DNA of 64,000 nt from an uncultured Porphyromonadaceae bacterium (GTDB lineage Bacteria; Bacteroidota; Bacteroidia; Bacteroidales; Barnesiellaceae), in the NCBI GenBank assembly GCA_900538555.1, contig UPYI01000001.1, forward strand, positions 248,001 through 312,000, written 5' to 3'. This document shows, in pieces, positions 8,460-15,368 of this stretch. A program made the position numbers and the translations under genes. How positions within the stretch are numbered: position 1 is the first letter of the stretch; each line of letters starts with the position of its first letter. The notes below the pieces were generated by a model, which worked only from the letters and a program-made list of their open reading frames with translations, was not told the DNA's origin and searched no databases.

Positions 8460-9344
8460 TTAAAATACCGAGAAGTGAACATACCGTTTCGGATTTTGCT
8501 TCAAGTCGATGAGCAGAGAATCGGCATGTACAATCGTTTTCGTAACGGTATCGTAAAGCAAACGGTCGTTCATCAGAAGTCCCAACGTATTGTCGGTCGA
8601 TTTCATTTTTTCGGTCACCTCTTTCAAATTAACAACCGTCGTATTTACATTTTCAATAGTACTCTTCAACGGACTTTGTTGCAGATCGACAGCAACCTGA
8701 TTCAAATTACCGACCACGGTATTGATGTCGGTAAGCACAGTCGGCACTTGATTTTTCATTACCCGATTCAAGGCAACCGATGTTTCTTCGAGATTTGCGG
8801 TAATCGCATCCAAACGTTTTACGGATGCTTTCAATGCCGGATCGGCAACCAATGTCTGGACACCGGTAACGATGCTGTCCAATTTGGGCATGATCTGGGC
8901 AAAGGAGGGAAGGATATTATCGGTGAGCATATCCATCAACCCGCTCTCTTTTGCGCTGGCTATCGTATCACCCCGATGGTAATAGGTACTTACATATTTA
9001 TTCAACCGCAGGTCGATTGTAGCCGTACCTAACATGTCGGTGACTAAATAGGCTACGCTTCCCGTAGGAATACGCAGGCTTTTGTCCAGATTCAGCAGCA
9101 AGTCGATTTGTCCCGGATGTGCATAGTCGTAATTCATTTCGTGTACGATACCGACCTTGAATCCGTCGATCGTCACCGGAGCCGAAAGCATAAGTCCTTC
9201 CACATTATTGAGCCGGACATAATAATAGTTCGTCGGCTTCAACAGATTTACACCTTTCAGATAATTGATTCCCCATAACAATACAGCCGCTCCGATCAGT
9301 ACGGAAACGGCAATTTTGACTTCTTTCGAAAAATACTTTTTCAT
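8460..9344 (-). CDS. MCE-domain (MlaD-like) lipid-transport protein
   Basis: A 294-residue protein with one N-terminal membrane anchor (EVKIAVSVLIGAAVLLWGINYL, about 8-29) followed by an MCE domain (about 37-120: YYVRLNNVEGLMLSAPVTIDG...). The rest is a helical region with repeated LNQV/NTVV patterns, typical of single-MCE proteins that form rings between inner and outer membranes and carry phospholipids. The usual partners, an MlaE permease and MlaF ATPase, are not adjacent in this window. It lies 82 bp downstream of the amidase gene on the same strand and probably shares its transcript, ending at the strong hairpin at 8403-8447. The lipid cargo and direction of transport are not readable. 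Confidence 0.88.
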   Translation of the reverse strand: MKKYFSKEVKIAVSVLIGAAVLLWGINYLKGVNLLKPTNYYYVRLNNVEGLMLSAPVTIDGFKVGIVHEMNYDYAHPGQIDLLLNLDKSLRIPTGSVAYLVTDMLGTATIDLRLNKYVSTYYHRGDTIASAKESGLMDMLTDNILPSFAQIMPKLDSIVTGVQTLVADPALKASVKRLDAITANLEETSVALNRVMKNQVPTVLTDINTVVGNLNQVAVDLQQSPLKSTIENVNTTVVNLKEVTEKMKSTDNTLGLLMNDRLLYDTVTKTIVHADSLLIDLKQNPKRYVHFSVF

Positions 9345-9426
9345 TTGTTTATAATTCTATACTTGACAGGGAGCTTCGAACATCGGCTTGTTCTCGTCTC
9401 CCCGTCGCTATTTTAATATTCGTCCG

Positions 9427-10581
9427 TTATTTCACCACCCGACGACCGTCGCGGAATATCACGACAAAAGCTCCGTTAAAAAGCGCTTTGGCTTTATCGT
9501 AACTTGGTTTCAACTCTTCCCGACTGGCAGCTTCGCCATAGGTGTATTTATACATACCGCCCTCGAAATAGCAATCGACCGGCGACAAGCCTTTGAAATG
9601 CTCCGATCCCGCCGAGAATTTCTGAGAGGAGGCAAACAACTGTACTTTATATACAGTCTTGCCCGATTCGGCACAATTGTCCGGCTCCTGTTGCTTCGGG
9701 GCTTCGATCCGTGCCGCCGTTTGGTTTTCCGGAACCGCCACCGCCGACTTCGCTTTTACCGGTGCCGCCGATGCGTGATCGGATTTTTGTTTCCGGTCAT
9801 AGTCGGATTTATACTTCACAAATGCATTATAAATCGACGTCGCCAAATTTTTCTGACCGGCAACCGACACCAGATATTGCTCCTCGGTAGGATTACAGAT
9901 AAAACCTAACTCGATCAGTACCGAAGGCATCTTGGTACGTGCCAAGACCCAAAAACCAGCTTGACGCACTCCTTTGTCGAAACGTCCCGCCACCGACGTG
10001 AACTGCGCCTGAATATCGGATGCAAACTGTATGCTCTGTTCCATTCCCGTCTTTTGGGTAAACTCGAACATGATATACGACTCGGCGGAATTGGGATCGA
10101 AACCGGCGTAACGGGTCGAATAATCGTTTTCCAAAAGGATTACGGAGTTTTCGCGTTTCGCCACTTCCAAGTTCTCCTGCGAACGGTGTAACCCCAATGT
10201 ATAAGTAGACGCACCTTTTACCGTATTCCGGTTCGGCGATTTCCGATCGACCGAATTGGTATGTATTGAAATAAACAAATCGCCGTTTGCCTTGTTCGCC
10301 AAATCCGCCCGTTGCTGCAAAGTGAGATAAGTATCCGATTTACGGGTATAAACGACTTTTACACCTTCGACATTGTCGGAAATCATTTTACCCAATTTCA
10401 AAGCCACACCGAGATTGATGTCCTTTTCTTTGGCTTTTCTGCCTACTGCACCCGCATCGTGTCCTCCATGTCCGGGGTCTATCACGACCACAAAATCTTT
10501 TGCGCATAACGGCGATATGCACAAAAATAAAAAGAGAAACGACCACAGCCGCTGTCGAGTATGTTTCGCTGCTACTCTCAT
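9427..10581 (-). CDS. N-acetylmuramoyl-L-alanine amidase with SPOR-like tail
   Basis: A zinc amidase (Amidase_3 family, 384 residues) that cuts the bond between N-acetylmuramic acid and the stem peptide during cell-wall turnover or division. A signal peptide (about 1-27) precedes the catalytic domain beginning VVVIDPGHGGHDAG. Likely zinc ligands are His38, Glu52 and His107, with catalytic Glu224 in VLIELGF. A linker rich in Lys and Ala (about 250-295) joins a C-terminal SPOR-like domain (about 305-384, VYKVQLFASSQ...), which would bind denuded glycan at the septum. It is followed on the same strand by the MCE gene. A -7 element at 10674-10667 lies upstream. Confidence 0.94.
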   Translation of the reverse strand: MRVAAKHTRQRLWSFLFLFLCISPLCAKDFVVVIDPGHGGHDAGAVGRKAKEKDINLGVALKLGKMISDNVEGVKVVYTRKSDTYLTLQQRADLANKANGDLFISIHTNSVDRKSPNRNTVKGASTYTLGLHRSQENLEVAKRENSVILLENDYSTRYAGFDPNSAESYIMFEFTQKTGMEQSIQFASDIQAQFTSVAGRFDKGVRQAGFWVLARTKMPSVLIELGFICNPTEEQYLVSVAGQKNLATSIYNAFVKYKSDYDRKQKSDHASAAPVKAKSAVAVPENQTAARIEAPKQQEPDNCAESGKTVYKVQLFASSQKFSAGSEHFKGLSPVDCYFEGGMYKYTYGEAASREELKPSYDKAKALFNGAFVVIFRDGRRVVK

Positions 10582-10666
10582 AAACAGAGTTTTATTGTAA
10601 CATCAAGTTTTTCAGGTGGCACTATCGCATTGCCGAAGCGATTTTCCAATAGCGCATTACTCTATG

Positions 10667-10674
10667 CAAAGATA
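10667..10674 (-). promoter_or_regulatory. Amidase promoter, -7 element
   Basis: TATCTTTG on the minus strand, about 86 bp before the amidase start. No good TTG is found 19-23 nt upstream, so only the -7 half is supported. Confidence 0.45.
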
Positions 10675-10740
10675 CAAAAAGTCGTCTATCTGCTTTCGTT
10701 TTTACATTTATTTTTCTATTTACACAAAATATAACACGGC

Positions 10741-11190
10741 TTTTCGATATAACTGTTCGAAACTTGCGGCTCGGCAAAAAAAATAAACGAGTTTATTTTA
10801 TTCTGCCCTCACCTTTTGCTATATTTGGCTTATGCCCAATATTGAGCGGTTCGGCATAATCAATTCGTGAAACTTTGTTTCCCGCTTGCTTCTGCCCTCA
10901 CCTTTTGCTATATTTGTAGAATATAGGATGCGGCTCGGCATAATCAATTCGTGAAACTTTGTTTCCCGCTTGCTTCTGCCCTCACCTTTCACTATATTTG
11001 CACTATGCACGAATATAGGAGGCGGCTCAGCATAATCAATTCGTGAAACTTTGTTTCCCGCTTGCTTCTGCTCTCGCCTTTCGCTATATTTGCACTATGC
11101 ACGAATATAGGAGGCGGCTCGGCAGAATCAACTCGTGAAACTTTGTTTCACGCTTGCTTCTGCGCTCGCCTTTCGCTATATTTGCAAAAG
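10741..11190 (+). repeat. Five-unit promoter-hairpin tandem array before the GldB-like gene
   Basis: TATATTTG recurs at 10820, 10909, 10993, 11085 and 11177 (spacings 89, 84, 92, 92 bp). The last has TTG at 11154-11156, 20 nt upstream. Each unit contains the G/C-rich block GGCTCGGCA and a palindrome that varies: AAATAAAC-GA-GTTTATTT at 10781-10798, GAAAC-TTT-GTTTC at 10869-10881, CGTGAAAC-TTT-GTTTCACG at 11134-11152. All five promoters point to the gene at 11282. This fills most of a 700-bp gap with no other gene. Confidence 0.85.
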
Positions 11191-11281
11191 CTATGCCGAT
11201 ACGAGAAAAGATGTATGGAGATAAACGCATAACTATTTCTGAAATAAATTATTAATACAAACCTTATCGTCTAAGTTCTTT

Positions 11282-12298
11282 ATGAAATTTTCATTCCGAC
11301 ATATCCAAATATTCTATTGCGCAAGTCTGCTTGCCATAATTTTCGGATGTATCGGCTGCCATACCCCGCACGAACGGATCGACGGCAAGGCATATCCGGT
11401 GATGATCGAACGTTTCGACCGGGCTCTGACCTCATACCCTCAACTCGATTCGACCGACCGTGCCGCATTCCGCGATTCCTATTCTCCTTTTTTCCCTATA
11501 TATTCCATGTATGTGTTGGGGCTTTCGGATGCACCGGAGTTTGTATCGGGCATCGAAAAGTTCCTGTCGGACAGTATCATCGCCGGGCTTTACCGGGATA
11601 CCTACATCCACTTTAACAATCTTTCGGGAACGGAACGTGAAATGGGAAAAGCGTTCGGTCGCCTGCATTCCCTATACCCGGACCTTTATATTCCGAAAAT
11701 ACAAAGCCATATTTCGGGACTGAACCAGTCGATAGTCACAACCGACAGCGTATTGTCCATTTCCTTAGATAGTTATCTCGGCGAAGAATACCCGTTGTAC
11801 GAACAACGTTTTTATAACTACGAACGAGGGAACAAAACGCCCGAACGAATTGTTCCGGACGTTATCGAAGTGATATTGCGCCAACATTTTCCGCCTGCAA
11901 ACCGGCGCAGCACACTGCTCGACCGCATCGTCTACGAAGGGAAACTACTCTACCTTTCGTCGCTATTGCTGCCCGACCTCACAGAGGCAACTTTATCGGG
12001 ATACACTGCGCAGCAAATGGAGTGGTGCAAAGAGAATGAGCCTCAGATCTGGGCTCGTATCGTGAGCAACGGCGATCTGTTTTCTTCCGACAACCTATTG
12101 ATAAACAAATATATTTTGCCATCCCCGTTCACCTTGCCGGTGCAACAGGATGCCCCCGGACGAATCGGACGCTGGGTAGGTTGGCAAATCGTAAAACAAT
12201 ATGTCAAACGAAACTCGATTTCCGCTTCACAAATAAGTTTATCGGCTGACGATGCACAAAGCATACTGAAAGCGTCGGGATATACCGGAGGGAAATAA
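11282..12298 (+). CDS. GldB-like lipoprotein
   Basis: A 338-residue predicted lipoprotein: a hydrophobic signal (IQIFYCASLLAIIFGCIGC) ends in a Cys suited to lipidation. The body resembles the gliding-motility lipoprotein GldB family. Supporting patterns are an early FDRALTSYP segment, a central run of helices, and a C-terminal GRIGRWVGWQIVKQYVKRN motif. In Flavobacterium, GldB is needed for gliding. In non-gliding Bacteroidales the role of homologues is unsettled, possibly in cell-envelope assembly. It is followed by aroE after 16 bp, so the two are probably co-transcribed from the five-promoter array upstream. The family call rests on remembered sequence patterns, not a search. Confidence 0.72.
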   Translation: MKFSFRHIQIFYCASLLAIIFGCIGCHTPHERIDGKAYPVMIERFDRALTSYPQLDSTDRAAFRDSYSPFFPIYSMYVLGLSDAPEFVSGIEKFLSDSIIAGLYRDTYIHFNNLSGTEREMGKAFGRLHSLYPDLYIPKIQSHISGLNQSIVTTDSVLSISLDSYLGEEYPLYEQRFYNYERGNKTPERIVPDVIEVILRQHFPPANRRSTLLDRIVYEGKLLYLSSLLLPDLTEATLSGYTAQQMEWCKENEPQIWARIVSNGDLFSSDNLLINKYILPSPFTLPVQQDAPGRIGRWVGWQIVKQYVKRNSISASQISLSADDAQSILKASGYTGGK

Positions 12299-12314
12299 CT
12301 AACAACTATTGCGT

Positions 12315-13058
12315 ATGAAACAAAAGTACGGTTTAATCGGTTTTCCATTGGGACATTCGTTTTCCAAAAGTTTTTTCAACGAAAAATTCCAATCGGAAAA
12401 TATCCATGCGGAATACATCAATTACGAAATTCCGGAGATCAAGAAATTAAAAAAGATACTCACGACCGAAAAAGAGTTGTGCGGACTGAATGTTACATTG
12501 CCTTACAAAGAGGCTGTGATACCCTATCTGGATGAGATCGACGACGAAGCCCGTAAAATCGGCGCGGTGAATGTCATCAAATTCATTCGTTCGGGGAACC
12601 AGTTGAAAACCAAAGGATATAATTCGGATATTATCGGATTTTCCGATTCGATAGAACCGTTGCTGACCGAAGCCCGCTCGCATGCATTGGTATTGGGAAC
12701 GGGTGGTGCCGCCAAAGCTATCTGCGTCGGGTTGGAGAATCTGGGCATCGAGGTAACCAAAGTCTCGCGCGTACGGAAACCGGGATGTATCAGCTACGAC
12801 GATATTACACCCGAAATCATGTTCCGCAATAAAATTATCGTAAACACCACACCTCTGGGCATGTACCCGAACATCGAATCGTGCCCCAATATACAATACG
12901 ACAAACTGACACCGGAACATCTATGTTACGACCTGATTTACAATCCGGACGAAACCTTGTTCTTGAAAAAGAGCGCGCAATACGGCGCGGAAACAAAAAA
13001 CGGACTGGAAATGCTGTTATTGCAAGCATTCGCCACATGGGATATTTGGCAAAGATAA
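12315..13058 (+). CDS. aroE: Shikimate dehydrogenase
   Basis: A 247-residue NADP-dependent enzyme reducing 3-dehydroshikimate to shikimate in the aromatic amino acid pathway. YGLIGFPLGHSFSKSFFNEKF is the substrate-binding start. NVTLPYKE carries the catalytic Lys. The DEIDDEARKIGAVNVI segment and the VLGTGGAAKAI dinucleotide loop follow. I use the ATG at 12315, two codons inside an in-frame TTG, because the family begins there. The end is odd: the stop codon and last two sense codons (CAAAGATAA) coincide with the -7 element of an oppositely oriented promoter-hairpin repeat, so the repeat may have set the present C-terminus. Co-transcribed with the GldB-like gene. Confidence 0.95.
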   Translation: MKQKYGLIGFPLGHSFSKSFFNEKFQSENIHAEYINYEIPEIKKLKKILTTEKELCGLNVTLPYKEAVIPYLDEIDDEARKIGAVNVIKFIRSGNQLKTKGYNSDIIGFSDSIEPLLTEARSHALVLGTGGAAKAICVGLENLGIEVTKVSRVRKPGCISYDDITPEIMFRNKIIVNTTPLGMYPNIESCPNIQYDKLTPEHLCYDLIYNPDETLFLKKSAQYGAETKNGLEMLLLQAFATWDIWQR

Positions 13059-13195
13059 AACGAGCCGAATACAGAGCTAAGTTTATTTAGGCTATGTTAA
13101 GGCGAAGTTTATCTTATATAAAGATAAAGCAAATCGAGAGCAGAGACATCAAATTTATTTGAACGGCTATGCCGAGTGCTGCCTATCTTCTATAA
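13050..13195 (-). repeat. Promoter-hairpin array in antisense orientation behind aroE
   Basis: Minus-oriented units. The complements of TATCTTTG-type -7 elements lie at 13050-13057 (inside the end of aroE) and near 13115. The inverted repeat TTTATCTT-N5-AAGATAAA is at 13108-13128 and the palindrome TCAAAT-AA-ATTTGA at 13149-13162. A third dyad, AGCTAA / TTAGGCT, is at 13075-13093. The promoters point into aroE antisense; no minus-strand gene lies nearby to receive them. Confidence 0.75.
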
Positions 13196-13207
13196 AATGG
13201 AAAAACG

Positions 13208-14095
13208 ATGATCGATACCCGACTGAAAGTGTTTTGCAGTGTAGCCCGTAACCTGAGCTTCACCAAGGCTTCGAGAGAACTGCATATTTCCCAACCAGCT
13301 ATCAGCAAACATATCCACGAGCTGGAAAACGAATACAATATCGCCCTGTTCGAGCGACTGGGAACACGAATAGAATTGACCCACGCGGGAGAGTTGTTGC
13401 TCAGCCACGCCGAGAAGATCATCGATAACTACCGGTCGCTCAATTTCGAGATGAACCTGTTGTCGGAACAACATGTGGGTGAATTGCGTTTGGGCGCAAG
13501 TACCACTATCGCACAATATGTATTGCCGCCTTTCCTCGCATCCTTCGCCCAAAAATTCCGACAGATAAAGGTATCGTTGCTCAACGGGAACACCCAAGAG
13601 ATCGAACATGCCATAGACGAGCACCGGATCGACCTCGGACTGGTAGAGGGGCGAAGCAACCAACCGCACCTGCATTACATTCCGTTCATGAAAGATGAAC
13701 TGGTGCTGGTTGTAAACGCACAAAGCAAATTGGCGGCACTCGATGAAATCACGCTCGACGAGTTGAAAGAGATGCCGTTGGTCATCCGGGAAAACGGATC
13801 GGGCAGCCTCGAAGTGCTGAAACACAAATTATCGGAACACAATATCCGGTTATCGGATCTGAACGTCATCATGCAATTGGGCAGTACCGAAAGCATCAAA
13901 TTATTTATAGAATCGACCGAGTGCGCCGGTATCATCTCCATACAAGCTATCGCACGCGATCTCTACGCCGGCAAATTCAAGATTATAGAAATTACCGACT
14001 TTTGTTGCGAACGCTCGTTCAGCTTCGTACAGCATATCGGGCAAAACGCCGGTATTGTCCGCGATTTCATGCGGTATGTAACACAAAACTTTTAG
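13208..14095 (+). CDS. LysR-family transcriptional regulator
   Basis: A 295-residue regulator. The N-terminal winged helix-turn-helix (about 1-62: LKVFCSVARNLSFTKASRELHISQPAISKHIHELE) is typical of LysR proteins, followed by a linker helix and a periplasmic-binding-like effector domain (about 90-293, starting GELRLGASTTIAQYVLPP). It belongs to the CbbR/CysB-like side of the family by general pattern. It lies directly upstream of the yeiH-type exporter and a dyad fitting a LysR box lies between them, so control of that gene is inferred. Small-molecule effector unknown; in other bacteria YeiH partners include sulfur-related regulators. Confidence 0.93.
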   Translation: MIDTRLKVFCSVARNLSFTKASRELHISQPAISKHIHELENEYNIALFERLGTRIELTHAGELLLSHAEKIIDNYRSLNFEMNLLSEQHVGELRLGASTTIAQYVLPPFLASFAQKFRQIKVSLLNGNTQEIEHAIDEHRIDLGLVEGRSNQPHLHYIPFMKDELVLVVNAQSKLAALDEITLDELKEMPLVIRENGSGSLEVLKHKLSEHNIRLSDLNVIMQLGSTESIKLFIESTECAGIISIQAIARDLYAGKFKIIEITDFCCERSFSFVQHIGQNAGIVRDFMRYVTQNF

Positions 14096-14105
14096 CCGGC
14101 AAAAG

Positions 14106-14173
14106 CTATAACATTCCGTTATAGGGTATGATTTTTTTTGAAGTTATTTTCCGAGAATAATGTTTTACATTTG
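14106..14173 (+). promoter_or_regulatory. yeiH promoter with LysR-type operator
   Basis: CTATAAC-N5-GTTATAG (14106-14124) is a perfect 7-bp dyad of the T-N11-A type. A second weaker dyad TTATT-N7-AATAA lies at 14144-14160. The -7 element TACATTTG is at 14166-14173. The first dyad is centred roughly 65 bp before the probable start of RNA, the usual recognition site of an activating LysR protein. The second lies where an activation site is expected. Confidence 0.65.
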
Positions 14174-14204
14174 CAAAGGATAAGAAACACAAAAAAACAT
14201 ACAC

Positions 14205-15164
14205 ATGACATCTTTTTTTTCTTTCACACACAAGTACAGCCGGGCGATCTTCATCCTATTGGTCTGCCTGTCGTTGCTGCCGCAAGTAAGTCCGGCAATC
14301 GCCTTGTTCGCCGGATTGGTTTTCGCATTCACTTGCGGACAAGCCTACCCTAAATTCAGTAAAAAATGTTCCAAGTACTTGCTGCAAATCTCGGTTGTCG
14401 GGCTCGGATTCGGCATGAATCTGCACGACTCCCTGCAAGCCGGAAAAGAGGGAATGCTCTTTACCATCGTATCGGTCGTATCGGTCATGGTGATCGGCTG
14501 GCTGATCGGCAAATGGATGAAGATCGATAAGAAGACTTCGTATCTGATCTCTTCGGGAACGGCAATCTGCGGAGGTAGCGCCATTGCAGCCGTCGCCCCC
14601 GTTGTCAAAGCCGACGACAACCAGATGTCGGTAGCATTAGGCACGGTATTCGTACTGAATGCCATCGCCCTGTTTATTTTTCCCCCGATCGGACATTTTC
14701 TCGGAATGACCGAAGAACAGTTCGGCATGTGGGCTGCCATTGCCATCCACGATACCAGTTCGGTTGTGGGAGCCGGAGCCGCTTACGGACCGAAAGCGTT
14801 GGAAATCGCCACCCTCGTCAAACTGACCCGTGCCCTTTGGATCATTCCCCTCGCCCTGATCACAACCGTATTTTTCAAAGAGAAATCGGGCAAAATCTCC
14901 ATCCCTTGGTTCATCTTCTACTTCGTATTGGCAATGATCATCAACACCTATCTTTTCCCGAAAATCATGAGCCCCGAATGGCAATCGACAGTGTGCCATA
15001 GTCTGACCTGGTGCGCCAAGAAAGGACTGACCGTCACTTTGTTCCTGATCGGATCGGGATTGTCGCGCGACGTATTGAAACAGGTCGGAATAAAACCGTT
15101 GCTGCAAGGTGTCGCATTGTGGTTCTGTATCGGCATCATGAGCTTAGCTGTAATCATGCTGTAA
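14205..15164 (+). CDS. yeiH: YeiH-family putative exporter (UPF0324)
   Basis: A polytopic inner-membrane protein of 319 residues, about ten hydrophobic segments. It has the family's conserved features: LQISVVGLGFGMNL near 60-73, SSGTAICGGSAIAAVAPV near 115-132, and AIHDTSSVVGAGAAYG near 184-199. Members are annotated as putative sulfate exporters, but the substrate is not proven here. The neighbouring LysR gene and dyad between them suggest regulated expression. A hairpin at 15200-15238 ends the transcript. Confidence 0.9.
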   Translation: MTSFFSFTHKYSRAIFILLVCLSLLPQVSPAIALFAGLVFAFTCGQAYPKFSKKCSKYLLQISVVGLGFGMNLHDSLQAGKEGMLFTIVSVVSVMVIGWLIGKWMKIDKKTSYLISSGTAICGGSAIAAVAPVVKADDNQMSVALGTVFVLNAIALFIFPPIGHFLGMTEEQFGMWAAIAIHDTSSVVGAGAAYGPKALEIATLVKLTRALWIIPLALITTVFFKEKSGKISIPWFIFYFVLAMIINTYLFPKIMSPEWQSTVCHSLTWCAKKGLTVTLFLIGSGLSRDVLKQVGIKPLLQGVALWFCIGIMSLAVIML

Positions 15165-15199
15165 CCCGACGCACAAAAATCCTTTTTTAATTATAGACG

Positions 15200-15238
15200 A
15201 AAAGAGCAGCATAAAACGAATGTTAATGCCGCTCTTTT
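15200..15238 (+). terminator. yeiH terminator
   Basis: Stem of 13 bp with one mismatch (15200-15212 with 15226-15238) and a 13-nt loop. The 3' arm ends in CTCTTTT. Confidence 0.8.
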
Positions 15239-15368
15239 CTTATTTCTTACCCTCTCGCCGCGAAACAACCCCGCCGCACTGTCCTCCCCTCGGCATCGTC
15301 AAATATTACGGCAAACTGTATGCCGATTGCAAATAAATGCGTATCTTGCTGATTATTCATCGCATACC

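Noticed and set aside
8111..8460. Replication origin next to dnaA
   Set aside because: No cluster of TTATCCACA-like boxes or clear unwinding element could be found.
8217..8512. Possible plus-strand small gene between dnaA and the MCE gene
   Set aside because: It overlaps the MCE gene antisense, has an AT-driven composition and matches no family pattern.
10819..11010. Minus-strand open frame of 63 codons with an internally repeated peptide
   Set aside because: It is the translation of two tandem repeat units (GEGRSKRETKFHELIMP twice); the pattern follows from the DNA repeat and there is no start context or family.
10741..11190. CRISPR array
   Set aside because: Spacing is regular, but the whole unit is conserved with no unique spacers, and no cas genes are present.
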